This document shows positions 22,961-34,700 of a stretch of DNA of 64,000 bases, piece by piece (position 1 is the stretch's first letter; each line of letters starts with the position of its first letter). This DNA is from Pithys albifrons albifrons (taxonomy: Eukaryota; Chordata; Aves; Passeriformes; Thamnophilidae), in assembly GCF_047495875.1 (NCBI RefSeq), contig NC_092497.1:6899513-6963512 (forward strand). The letters are read 5' to 3'. The notes beneath the pieces were generated by a model. It was not told the origin of the DNA. It made no database searches and saw nothing but the letters and a program-made list of their open reading frames with translations. The translations under genes and the position numbers were made by a program.

Positions 22961-25900
22961 TAACCTGTGTAGCATTAGTCAGAGAAAATCATGCTTAACT
23001 CCAGGTTTGAGCCTAGTAACTTGCCTTTGATTAGAACATCTTTTCCAGTAAGGCATTCAGTATTGGACTGAGCACCAAAAAGTGAGGAATAAGCCACGTT
23101 TGTGCAGATTTTCTTCTTCATTAAAAGTATACGCTTTTTTTTTATTTGAATTCATCTGATTTCACCTTTTTAATTTGGTTAATCCTGCCTTTTCTACTAG
23201 GTTAAAGATCATACTGGCATTTTTTTTTATAAAGGTGCTTACATAGAAAAATCATGGTAGTGTGGTAAAAAAAGATGATCAAGTTTTCATACTGGGAGAA
23301 CATCTTTTAATAATTTTCTGCTTTCTGGAACTTGGAAGTGTGAAAAGTTTCAGTAAGGAGAAAGAGCAGTGACTTCCAATATATCTAAAAGTTGTCTAAA
23401 GGCTTGAGCTAGTTCATTCAGGTATTCACTGAGGCAATTCACTCATTCCTTGGCTCTATTGTATATGTAATAAGCATTACTGTGGGCCTCAGGTAAGACT
23501 TGAGCTGGAAAGTAATGGTATAGCTTATCGGAAGAAAAAAGTGTAGCTTCTGAAACAATGATTTTTACATAGTGAGTATGATAAATGAAAGCATTTTCCT
23601 CTTGTTTAAGAAACTAGGTTTTTATGAGTTTATTGTAGGATATTTAAAAGGACGGAGAAATCCTTTATTTAAGTTTGCAAAATTTATTGGCACTGGTGTT
23701 CCCATCTCCTTTTTTTAATCCTGCGATTTATTGCCTTTTATTTCAAAGCAATAAGTACTCCAGAGAAAATTCTCAGCACAATGTGTCAGACTTCTCTGCT
23801 CAGGTACAGAAAGGTTTTTTTAGTTTTCAACTTCTCCAGTTTGGCTGGCATGTTAAACCTAGCTCTTTATGTATCTGTACTAGGAGTCATTTAAACAAGG
23901 GATTTTAAACTTCATCATTTTGAAGGGGTTTTGGCAGGTTTAGTTTTGATTGTGTTTTTTCCCGATAACAATCTCTGTATATTCCTCTGATTTAGGATTT
24001 ATGAAATTAATTTAGCTACAGGCCTTTTTAAATTTTCTTTCTCATTCCTTATTTAGGTTATCTTTGTTCAGTTCTTTCCTGTATTTAGAAATCTTCCCTA
24101 GCTTTAATGAATAAAATTGTTATTTCTTTAAAACAACTTTCAGCTTTGGAGTCCAACATATTAAAGCATTCTCAGAATTCTGGATGACAATTTTTTGAGT
24201 GCAATTCATCTGCAATTCCAACTGATTTCAATGATGTTAATATCACAATTTAAAGAGCCACTGAATACTTCTAAAAGTATCTGGGTTTGTTTCACTTAAT
24301 AATGCGAACATCAACTACGAATTTTGTTGTGAATGCTGGTTTGTTTTTTTCTTTTTTCATCTACACATAATAAAATTAGAAAGGTTATTTTAATTCCCTG
24401 CGCTTTTTATATTAAAATTTGTCTGTTAGTTTCTTGAGTGCAAAGTTTAGCATAGAAGAGTCCTTTGAGTGGGAAAAAACAGGGAAAAGTGGTGAGCAGA
24501 ATAGAAGGGTATGAGCAGTCCAACTCAAAGATTATGCTGACTCAAGTCTGGCCAGGGCTTCTTGCCATCAATGAGCAGGTCTGTTTCCAAGTGAATGGAT
24601 TGTGATTTGACTTATGAAATAAGGATGAAATCCTCTACAAACAACAGTGGATGGGACCATCACTTTCTCTTGAAGTGTGCTACTAGCATGCTTCTCAAAT
24701 GGAAACAGAGAAAATATGTGAATTTCCATATCTGTCTGCAGGTCAGCTTCACTTTCCGCATTTCATAATGCAGCTTTGATAAATTCGCATTACTACAAGG
24801 CATCAACAACCTGAACCGAAGTATGTTCAATGAAATTAAGCCGAACATAAAAGAAAATATGTTTCTATATAGGTACATGAAATTCATTTACTCACTGAAG
24901 CTTTGTCCATCTGTACTAGCTGTCTGGGTAACAGTCCAGAATCCCTCTTAACATCAACGTTAAGAAAGAAGCGTTTCTGTAAGGTCACACCTGCATTCTA
25001 AGAATGGCATGGCAGGCAATATAGGGGGAAGTCTTATATAAAACTGATTTTCTTTTCAATATCTACAGATGGAATCAAAATTTTTACCTTAAAAGAGATG
25101 GCAAACTATTGTTATGTTATTGCCCATAAACTTGTTGTATTAATTTTAATTTTTTTTAATGAAATGAAGGAATCCTTTTATCCCCATCAAACTAAACAGA
25201 TTATCAAGTGTCATGAATACCAACAACCTGAAAAAAACTTTCCCTGTTTGACCCAGACCACACGGACCATGTCATCATGAAAATACAGCTCTAACTTGCT
25301 GCCAACATTTTATCTTTTCCTAGTGCATGCCCTTCTGTACAGTATGTGCAAATGGGTGCTGATTGTGCTGGACTGAAGAACAGGATATTTTCTTCAAAAG
25401 AGCAGTGAACTGGCCAACTGAATTTGCAACTGTAGGCAAAAAACTTTCTGCACCTATCACAAAATATAGTCTCCAGCTTTACTGAAGCTGTGAAAAACAT
25501 TCTGTTGGCCAGATCTCTCTGCTTCAAATGCTTAACTTTACTTTGTCATTTAAATTATCCATCAAAAGTCACATTTTTTAATGAGTGACCTTTGATGGCT
25601 TGTTCTTCTTAAACTTGAGTATTTCAGCCTGCCAAGGTGACTTCAAGGAGGAAATGCACTTAAATTACTGTTCATTTGAAGGGCTTTTCTTGTGGACAGT
25701 ATGATTATCTCATCTTGTCAGGAAGGTGGCCAGGGGTTAGTTTTTGTTCTATCTTTGTCCTTTTTACCTCCATCTCTAGTTTTTTATTCATTATCTGCCA
25801 GAATATAAATCAAGGCAATGATATGTGTTGGATAAAATGCCCATCAGCTTTCTGGTGTGCACTTTTATCAAGCTATAGTAAACCAGAGCTGTTTGTAACA

Positions 25901-28831
25901 TGGAAGCACATTCAGTGCTGGTACAGTGAATCTGTGGTAGTGAGTAATGTTACTGTATAAGTATCTCAATTCTCACAATAAGGGTGAGAAAAACCGCACC
26001 CCTTTCCATTTTGAGAGGTAAAAGCTAAAAGGAAGTGTCTCACAATTCAGATATTCTAATCCAGATACTAGGCAGCTTCTTTTAGGTAAAAGTGCCCACA
26101 AGTAGAGTTGAGGGTCTTGGAATGTTCATCCAAGACCTCAAAATTAAAAATTTTCCTTTGATAGTAATAACCTTTCATTTGATTTTGAGCAAGTCAGCTA
26201 GATCCAGGTACTGACTTTAGGTAATTTTTTATCTCTCAGTAACTTCAGTGTCTTTGGTATTTTGTATCTTATGATCCAGCTCTTCGTGTTAAACTGGTAT
26301 TTCTATTCAATTGCATATTGTTTAAATACATATTCAGAGATACTTATTCATAAACACCTACTAAAGGTAGATGCCAAGACAAAACACTATCATATAGTCC
26401 TTTATTTTTAATCCTGAGTCAGGCACAGACTACACTTTTACATAATTCCTACATTACTGAATTCTGGAGCTTCAGTCCTTGTTCTCAAGTCCTAAACTAA
26501 AAATCCTTAATACCTCGCTGGTACATTCCATGTTTTATAAAACTCTATCATACTTAAATGGAAAATTGAGTCAGAAGGCAGTAACTGTAGTCTACATGAC
26601 TCTAGATTCGCTTCCCAAAGACAGAGGAGGTTCTTCCCACCATTTTCACTATTCCTGAACTAACAGGGAAGATGCTTCCTACTACAAAATATATTGAAAG
26701 TAGAAACAAGAAAACAAAAGTCCCTCATTAAATGATGAAAGCAAGTTAGATAACTACATACCTATTCTGGACAACAGTTATCTTGAGAAAAGGATTGAAG
26801 GATTAAAATTCAGTTTGGGAAAAGTGACTGAGGAAAGTGATCGTAGAAGGGGATTTAAAACATGGGGCACAGACTCTCTCTTGCCTTACCATCCATCATT
26901 TTTCTGCAGTGTTCATCTATATTCCAATTAAATGAACAGATACTGGTTGCAGGCTTGCAGATAATGTAATCGTCTGATAAAAAGAAACAAATTGAAATCT
27001 AGGGGGAAAAAAGGAAAATGAAGATATTTTCTGAACTTTAAAACCCATAAACTTTGTATTAGAAACTGCCATATCTTTCTTTCCAATTCCAAGAGGATTG
27101 AGGTGTTTTACGTATATTTTTTCCCTATGACATGACTTGGAAGTTTAAAAGGTCATACTTACTTCACCTGCCCACTAATGGCTCTGTGGCAGTAACTATA
27201 ATTGATTGTAAAGTTTTGGGGTTTTTTGTCATTCTTTATGGATTCAGATCCTGCAGATTAGGACCTTCAGGGATTATCAGGCAGCCACAGTCAGAACTGA
27301 AGAATTATCAGAGAATGATCTTGTATTATTGCAAACTCCCTGCTATTAGGTATCATTCAATCATTCATTCAAGGAATAGTTACATATTTGTTCAGCTGCT
27401 CTGCATTGTTAAAGTCTCCTTCATTCCCTTTCAAATTTGCTTTCATGAACTGTATAAGCATTATACATGGTACATAATAAGTCTCTGCTGTAAAGAAAGA
27501 GCTGATTCTTTTTAATTTTATTTTTATTTAAAACCAAGGTGAAGGTTGAAGAATCACACCCACACACAAAACTTAAGATAATAAAATGTTAATTATAACT
27601 TTTCCTCTTAATTTCCGTGAGCAGATTCCTCTCACTCTCTCTTCAACTTACATTTCTATCTATAAAGCACCTACCTCAGAGGCCTAACACGAGTGGATTG
27701 AGAGGCATGGAAACGAGGGCAAAACACTTGAATCTCATCAGCTACTTTTGTCATTTCAGACTGGCAACTTCTAGAAGAAGGGAAGTTTGAGAAATCCTGA
27801 AAGAAGTCAGTCTGCACCCTACAAACACAGAGGAAGAGGGTGCCAAGCTCTCTGTGTTTTTGGATACATCTCCCCTTTACCTTTTCCTATGATGCCAGCA
27901 AGGAAATGGCAACAGAGAATTAAGTTGAAATGTCTTGGTGACTCTACTGAATTGTTCACTAAGAGATTGATGAATTTCACTTTGCATGGATGTCACTTAT
28001 GACACAAATTGCAAGGCCAAGAGGAATAAGGCCTTGACATTCTAGAGAAAACTCCAGGCAATGGTGGGAACAGGTTGAAAAATTACACCATTTGGGCTAA
28101 TTTTTAGGTCATGAGTAGATGTGAAGGGCTGGTGCTTTTTCTGAAAGGAAAGAAAATAGTGTCAGCAAGACTTGTCATTCTCGTATGCATGAAACTCGTT
28201 GTTCTTTTACATTGGAATAGGAAACACCAGGCCCACATTCTTTGAAAACTCATGGCAAAATTTCTCATCTCTCAAGATGAGCACCAATCTAACATGGTAA
28301 TGTCTGGCAACTTCAGAAATTATATTCATTAGCTCAACTGCTACAACTACCATTGTATTTTCTCCATATGCTATAATTTGTAGAAACAATATTTCAGCCA
28401 AAATAAGATTAAGCTCATATGTCATACAGACCAAGAATATATATGTGGCCAGTTGCAGAAACTCATTTAATGAGATGACTTGATAGTAAACTGCCCATTC
28501 TCCGCACTTACTTGTGTGTGCCCATGAAAGGAGGCTTTCTGATTTCTGGAAAAATCTTATTTCACTTCTTTTGGAAAACATCTATCAGCATAAGTTCTCT
28601 ATGCACCAAATCAGAGATTCGAGTCACATATCCTTTACCATGCTCAATTTCTAACCCTCCTCCTTAATATATGCAGGGCAGAATCACACAACAGAAATAT
28701 TTTTTTGGCTTCCAGAAGTTCCATGTCACCAAGTGAGATAAGTTTCCAAGAAAATTATTTTCCCACCTGGAATTGTGGGCATGTAATAGGCTAGATGTGT
28801 GTTTGTCTGTGAGCGAGTGCATGCTGTACCC
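22961..28831. other. AT-rich noncoding DNA
   Basis: No named gene or transposon was found. The frames at 25,291-25,527 (minus), 25,676-25,960 (plus), 27,132-27,515 (plus) and 28,207-28,581 (minus, 124 codons) have no recognisable domain and no surrounding exon signals that I can support. An inverted repeat at 25,559-25,598 is listed separately. Confidence 0.5.
25559..25598. promoter_or_regulatory. Imperfect inverted repeat with TCF/LEF-like and AGGTCA-like motifs
   Basis: Arms CCATCAAAAGTCAC (25,559-25,572) and GTGACCTTTGATGG (25,585-25,598) match 13 of 14 as reverse complements around a 12-bp AT-rich spacer. Each arm holds ATCAAA (TCF/LEF-type), and the right arm read on the minus strand gives AAAGGTCA (nuclear-receptor half site). 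Regulatory function is inference. Confidence 0.3.
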
Positions 28832-28836
28832 CATGG

Positions 28837-29211
28837 TGTCCTGGGTTTGGCTGGGATAGTGCTAATATTTTTCTTAGTAGCTAGTTCAGTAGGGTAACTT
28901 GGATTTAGTATGAGAATACTAAATATTAATGCAGTGATGTTTTAGATGTTCAGTAGAGATCACTTTAAATCAAGGACTTTTCAGTATTGTAAAGAGCAGA
29001 TGCACAAGAAGCCAGGAGGGAGCATGGTCAGCATAGCAGACCTGAACTGGCAAAAGGGATTTTCCATACCATAGGGCATCAAGCCCTGTGTATAAACTGG
29101 GGACAGTTGCTTGCTAGTCACTGCTGCTGGGGGATGGGCTGGGCATCAGTCAGGGTGTGGTGTGCAATCACATGTGTAGCACTTATTTCTGTTGGGTTTT
29201 ATTCATCTATC

Positions 29212-29257
<46 letters not shown>

Positions 29258-29457
29258 ATCAGCTATCTATTATCTATCTATTTAATTATTGTTATTATTA
29301 TTACTGTTGCTATCACTATGATTGTTATTAAGATTATTAAACTATTCTTATTTCAAGCCACAGGGTTTCCATTTTCTTTTTCATTCTCTTCCCTATTGAG
29401 TGCATGGAGGGGGCTGAGTGGCTTCATGTAACTCCCAGGTGAGGTTCAACCACAACA
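28837..29457 (+). mobile_element. Solo endogenous retrovirus LTR (ERVL-like)
   Basis: A 621-bp element begins TGTCCTGGG and ends CAACCACAACA, flanked by a perfect 5-bp target duplication CATGG (28,832-28,836 and 29,458-29,462). It has a TATA box (TATAAA, 29,091-29,096) after a TTCCATACCATAGGG segment typical of a common avian LTR family, and an ATTAAA polyadenylation signal at 29,336-29,341. No gag, pol or env remains, consistent with recombination between two LTRs. The 5-bp duplication fits class III/ERVL-type integration. A tetranucleotide array has expanded within it between TATA and the poly(A) signal. Confidence 0.9.
29205..29280 (+). repeat. (CTAT)n microsatellite inside the LTR
   Basis: About eleven pure CTAT units (29,212-29,257) are followed by interrupted units. 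They lie inside the LTR at 28,837-29,457. Frames read through it are artefacts. Confidence 0.95.
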
Positions 29458-29462
29458 CATGG

Positions 29463-30494
29463 CCGTGTCAGCACAGGATTGCACAAGAAATTTTTTAATA
29501 ACAACAAATAAAAAAATATATATTTCATGCCATTTCAATTTTCCTAGATACAATATTGTTGTTTGTGAGAGCTTTGACGCTGAAAATCTAAGTGCAAAGA
29601 GAAAGTTCCCAGTATTTATTTATCTGTTTATTTCATGGACAACTTTCCAATAATTAATTACAAGAAAGAAGACGAACCCTTGAAACAAAAGAAAGGGACA
29701 AAATTGTTAGTCCTCTGAGGGTCTAAACACTTTTTGCTAGCTACACAACCCCCTGATGAGATTTCTAACTTTTCACATGGAAGGAGCAGTTTCCCTTCTG
29801 AAAGTAGTTCCTGAATGGAAAATTATTGCTTCCAACCAAATCCACAGAGGGAGGTAGATGTCTGGTCTCACTTGTGCGGCTGACAAGATTTAAATGCTGC
29901 CTACACTCAAAGGGTCAGCCAGGAAATTCAGTGCATTTAGTGCTGAATGCTAGGACCCCACATTATATAGGTGATGCTAAGAGGAGAGGATGAGTCCCAT
30001 TAACAGCCTGAGACATACTGAACATTATTCTGGGCTTCCAAAGGCTATATTACCTTTCATAAATTTAGGCTATTCTTTTAAACATTTGTTTCAGAACAGA
30101 TGTCTCTCCCACTGTAACAGATTGGCAGCTGCAGGTCTTATCTGAAGTGCAGAATGGACATGGGCAGTTAAATGGCTGAATGGACTTAAAGTCTTTTTTT
30201 TTCTTTTTTTTTTTTGTGGCATATGATCAGCTATGTGTTGAGAATAAAACCTGATAACAGAATGACATGCACCGATTTCTAATCTGGGAAGAATAGTTTG
30301 TCTGCTTCCCACTGCTTTGGCCAGCAATTGTGTGTGCTTCCTCTCAGTTAAACAGACAAAATAACTTTTACACCTTTTTCTTTTTTTTTTTTAATTTATC
30401 ATTATAACCCTATAAATATTATTATCTTGGATCCATCCCTTCTGTTCAAGTTTTTCAATTTTTGTTTTTCATATAAAATTATCCACTGGTCATT
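29463..30494. other. Noncoding DNA
   Basis: No gene or transposon was recognised. T-runs are present near 30,194-30,216 and 30,377-30,392. Confidence 0.55.
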
Positions 30495-30790
30495 GGAGAC
30501 AGAGTTTCAAGGAGCACAAGAATGATCAACAGACTGGAACATCTTTCATAAGAGGAAAGACTGGGAGGACTGGGACTGTTTGGCCTCAAGAAGAGATGTT
30601 TCAGAGGGATCTTATTAATGTATATAAATTCCTAAAGGAAAGGTCCCAAAAAGTCAGAACCTTTGGTGTTCAGTGGCTGGACCAGAGGCAATGAGCACAA
30701 ACTGAATACAGGGTTTTCTCCTGAGTATCAGGAAACAATTGACCAATGACCTCCAGAGGTACCTTCCAGTTCCAAATAGTCTGTCATTTT
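30495..30790 (+). mobile_element. CR1 3' fragment, old
   Basis: The sequence follows CR1 order: AGGAGCACAAGAATGATCAACAGACTGGAACATC, then AGAGGAAAGACTGGGAGGACTGGGACTGTTTGG (the LRELGLF region), a CAGAGGGATCTTATTAATG block, GACCAGAGGCAATGAGCACAAACTGAA, and an ending CCTCCAGAGGTACCTTCCAGTTCCAA. It is 5'-truncated and internally deleted, with no terminal repeat visible. Confidence 0.8.
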
Positions 30791-31071
30791 TGGTATATGT
30801 TTATCTAGAAACATCTTTTCTTAATTGTAGATATCCTTTACTCTTGTAAAAATCATGTCATCAGCTTATAAATGTTACAATTTATTGTTTTTCTGGGGAA
30901 AAAAAAGCTATTAGTCAGAAAGACCTTATGAATGATTCATAATTAGTGCTTGATGCTGGTTAATTACATTGGTTATAATTCCTCCTCACAAACAGTTTGA
31001 CCCTGTGTAGCATGTCTAGGGAAAAGAGTCTTAAGCAAGCAAACATATGTACCCACAACTTTCTAAGCCAT

Positions 31072-31729
31072 TGTCCTAGTTCAGCAGGAGGGACCAGTTA
31101 ACACTGTGTGGGGGTGATCAAAGCTGTGTATTCTACCCCCTCTATTCATTCCCAAGGACAATGGACCATTAGCAGCAGCTGCCCAGGGAGTCATTAGCAC
31201 CTTTACACCCAGCCTGAGGGGGCATGGCTGCTATTGGGCCATCAATGGTTCAAAAATACCCCATGACTCCCAGAGTTAATCACCCATTGTGTGAGTCCCC
31301 GCCCAGGGGGAGGGACTGGGTGCTCCCTGAGGGTACATAAAGGGTGGGTAAGAAGACCTCAGGAACTTCTCGTTGGATCCAGAGGAGCAGCAGGACCTTG
31401 ACAGGAGGAGATCACTGCTCTTGACCAGACTACAGCCATCACCTGCACCAACAGGTTTTTCACTTTCTTTTGCTTTGGACTTGGGGGAACCACATGGGTC
31501 TCAGCACAAGGGCAAACAAACCCTGTTTGGGTTTGTGCCCCAGGACACTGGGTCATACTGATGGGTTTTGTGAGTTGAAAGCAATTTCCCTTTGTGTCAG
31601 TGTATTTATTATTATATTATATTATTATATATTATTATTATATATGTTATTATTAATTTTTAGTTCTGACTTATAATCTCTCTCGTGGTGAGTTCATTTC
31701 CCCTGCTGGTTCGCCTTTAAACCAGCACA
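31072..31729 (+). mobile_element. Solo endogenous retrovirus LTR
   Basis: A 658-bp element starts TGTCCTAGTTCAG and ends AAACCAGCACA, with a perfect 5-bp target duplication GCCAT (31,067-31,071 and 31,730-31,734). A TATA-like TACATAAAGG lies at 31,334. The 5' half is GC-richer than its surroundings, as in a U3 promoter region, and the 3' part has an ATT-rich simple repeat. There are no internal retroviral genes. The frames at 31,359-31,676 are read within the LTR and are not genes. The 5-bp duplication suggests an ERVL-like integrase, but the family is unassigned. Confidence 0.88.
31604..31665 (+). repeat. (ATT)n-rich simple repeat inside the LTR
   Basis: Interrupted ATTATT/ATATT units lie in the downstream part of the LTR. 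Confidence 0.8.
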
Positions 31730-31734
31730 GCCAT

Positions 31735-34700
31735 ATATCCCCCCAGATAATGATTCTGGAACCTCAGGCCCTATCTTGAATTTAGGTTCCTTTTCAAGAT
31801 CAAAAATTTGACTCATTTGTAGAGCTAAATGCTACTCAGCATAGGAGTCCAAGAGTTAGGTTGACAGGCAGACAGGTATATAGACAAACAGACTGAAGGA
31901 TTAGGTATTTAATTCTCATTGAACTCCCAAGCTATCTAAACTCTCTCAGCTCTGCTTCAGCACATGTGAAATCCTGGCTCAGAAGTAAATGTTGAGTTTA
32001 TTGTGCATAGCTCACAGGTGGCTATATTTCAAATGCAAACAAATATAAAGGATAGATACTGAATAATTGCCATGTGTTCTCCTGACTCACTCCTAAAGTA
32101 AGCGAGATCACTTTGGTCCCTTTTTTTCTGGTTGCTGTTATTTTTGGTTCATATTTATTTTGTTGCTTTAGCAGTTATTTTGTCAGCTTCAGGTGTTCCT
32201 TTGATTAACACACAGCATGATTTCCTCTAGTCTGTTTCTTTTTCTACTAGCTCTGTCATAATCTGTCAGGTATGTTATCTTTTTATATGTAAAGGTTGTT
32301 ACAGAAATATTCAATAAACAGATTTTTAAGAAATCATATGTATATTTTCAATCTAAATACATATATATGTTTTAGCAAAGGAAAATGGATACATCTGACA
32401 CTCAGACAATTGTGATACAGAGGGCTAGGTATGCTCAGTGCGTTTTATACTCGCAATAAATAGGAAGTGATGTTCAAAGCACTGAAAACTCTTCCATCAA
32501 TTGCTTAGTCACATTATGGAGAAGATTCTGTCTTATATCTTACCCTTTCTCTCTGCCATCTCAAGTGTCCCCTATGTACTGTATTCATGCTTTGTACACG
32601 GTGTATTGGGACCTCATTACAATACCTAGTGGACAGAAACAGTGTCTTGGAACTGAGGTTTTTGATATGGCTCATGGCAGGAACTGATCTCATCCTGAAA
32701 CAGGGATTTTACTGATTTGGATTCTGCATCTTCAAAAAAAGTCAGCACTTTTTAATAGTGGGATAGCAGAGTTTTGTGCTAGTCAGTTCTGTGTATGATC
32801 TCTTCATGGTGTGTGCAAGGTCTCTAATGCAAACTACAGTTTGAAGAGGACTTCATACATGGAGGTGTCTAGTTGCTATATCTTCATCCAAAGACAACGA
32901 AAAAAAAGCTGTATAAAGAGAAAACAAAACCAAATCAAACAACGCCCAAAAGTATTTGTTGAAAAATTCTGTTTATCTTCCGGAAATTCTCTCACTTATC
33001 AAGATTGTTATCCTGTGGTGAAAAGGACTTGCTTTTACAGCCTTTCAGTGGCCCTGAATATGTTTAGAATGTTATACTAATGAAAAACAACTTTAAGGGA
33101 TGCATAAACCCACAGCAATCAGAACCATAAAACTACCTTCAAGTTTTAACTTATCATTGCATTGAGGCAAGGAGACATGGTGTTATTATTTTTTTTAATT
33201 TCTGTTTTTGATAAAGAGAAATTTGGGGGGCTTTTGGGGTATGCGAGTTTGTGTGGGTTTTGGATTTTTTTTAGGGTTTTGGTTTGGTTTGGTTGGTTTT
33301 GTTTTTTTTCCATTCAGGATGTGCATTAAATTCTCTGAATGTTGAGAGAGATTAACAGTCAGAGCAAATTCACAAAGGACTGGAGCTCTGTTGAGAGTTT
33401 TAGAGACTGTAGCAGAAGCTGTTGCACTGAAAAACTCAAGGAAAGAGTTAACAGAAAGTGTCTCCTTTCTTCAGCAGCCTTGAGCAGTTGGTGCCTTTGC
33501 CATTAAATATTTTCACATGTAGGTTTTCTATTTGCCTTGAATTACTGAAATACACTAAGCACATCTCTCCAAGGACCCAAAGCGATGGTGTAATAGGTTC
33601 CTGCTAATAGCTTGAAACTATACAACAATCTACTTTTAAAATACAACACAAATCTTTATCTAAAAGCACTAACACCTCACTCTTGTGTTCGAGTATGTTT
33701 TCACATTTCTTTTTGCAATGCCTAGAAGGGAGGGGGTGGGTGGTGGGGAAACAGCTACAAGAGAAATGATGCATTCCAGGCAAAGAGCCAATTTAAAAAG
33801 TCTGTTCCCTCCAGTTTGCTGTCACTTGTCATGGTTAAACAAAACATGGAATAGAAAAAGAGAAATTGGCTTCAGTGTAAATGTCAACATTCTGATTAAA
33901 GCAAACATGAAGCATTCACAACTCTTGACAAAAAAAAAATTAAATTATTAAGGATATGCAAATTAGGCCCTTCGTCTGTATGATTAAGGGTATGTATGAA
34001 TTTGCATATTCTCTTTATACTATTAAAATTAATTTAACAGAACTGGGTGCTCAAGAATGTGCAGGCATCCTTTTTTAAGAGTTGGAGCTTTCCAGCATAC
34101 TTGTGTAAACTGTGTGAACCATAGTGTAAGTGCATCCTGAGGTGTGAGTTGTGTATGTTGGCTTACAGTCAGGCTATGCTTGTGTAGGTAGGTAAACGGC
34201 TTCAGGAAGACATTACACTTTCAATATACAAATATAGGAAAAATATCCTCAGATAATGTCAGCAGGAAAAAGTAAGATTTGGGAGCAAAAGCAGAATCTG
34301 TAAAGAAAACAAACAAAACAAACAACAACAACAAAACCAAACAAAAAAAAAAATTCATCACTTGAGAATACTTGAATTGTGCTGTTTTCCAAGAAGGATA
34401 ATGGAAATTTATGAAAAATATATTAATAATTTAAACCTGGGTAGGATATGTGCCCGGTTTCTCTGTACCTGGTTAGGCACAGGTCTTGGAAATTGAATTG
34501 TTTGAAATGTGCTTTTGCAAAGCTCTCAGCATGCATTCATAACATAAAATTTTAAAGCAAGTGTAACACATTTGAATTCCATAATTAAAATTAATGGGAA
34601 AATGAAAAATAAATGGCCTGCACTGGTCCAGTTTCCCCTTTGTGGAATATATTTTATTGGTGTTCCTTACTGTGTATGTGGTGTATTTGTGTGGTACACT

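Noticed and set aside
27132..27515. 127-codon plus-strand frame as a host gene
   Set aside because: No family resemblance, no supporting signals, and composition equals that of surrounding noncoding DNA.
28207..28581. 124-codon minus-strand frame as a host gene
   Set aside because: No recognisable domain, no flanking splice or promoter evidence, AT-rich codon use like the intergenic background; length is within chance for 64 kb.
29107..29431. Tyr/Ile/Ser-rich frames of 74-79 codons
   Set aside because: They are read through the CTAT microsatellite inside the solo LTR.
31359..31676. Small frames on both strands near 31.4 kb
   Set aside because: They lie wholly inside the LTR at 31,072-31,729 and match no retroviral or host protein features.
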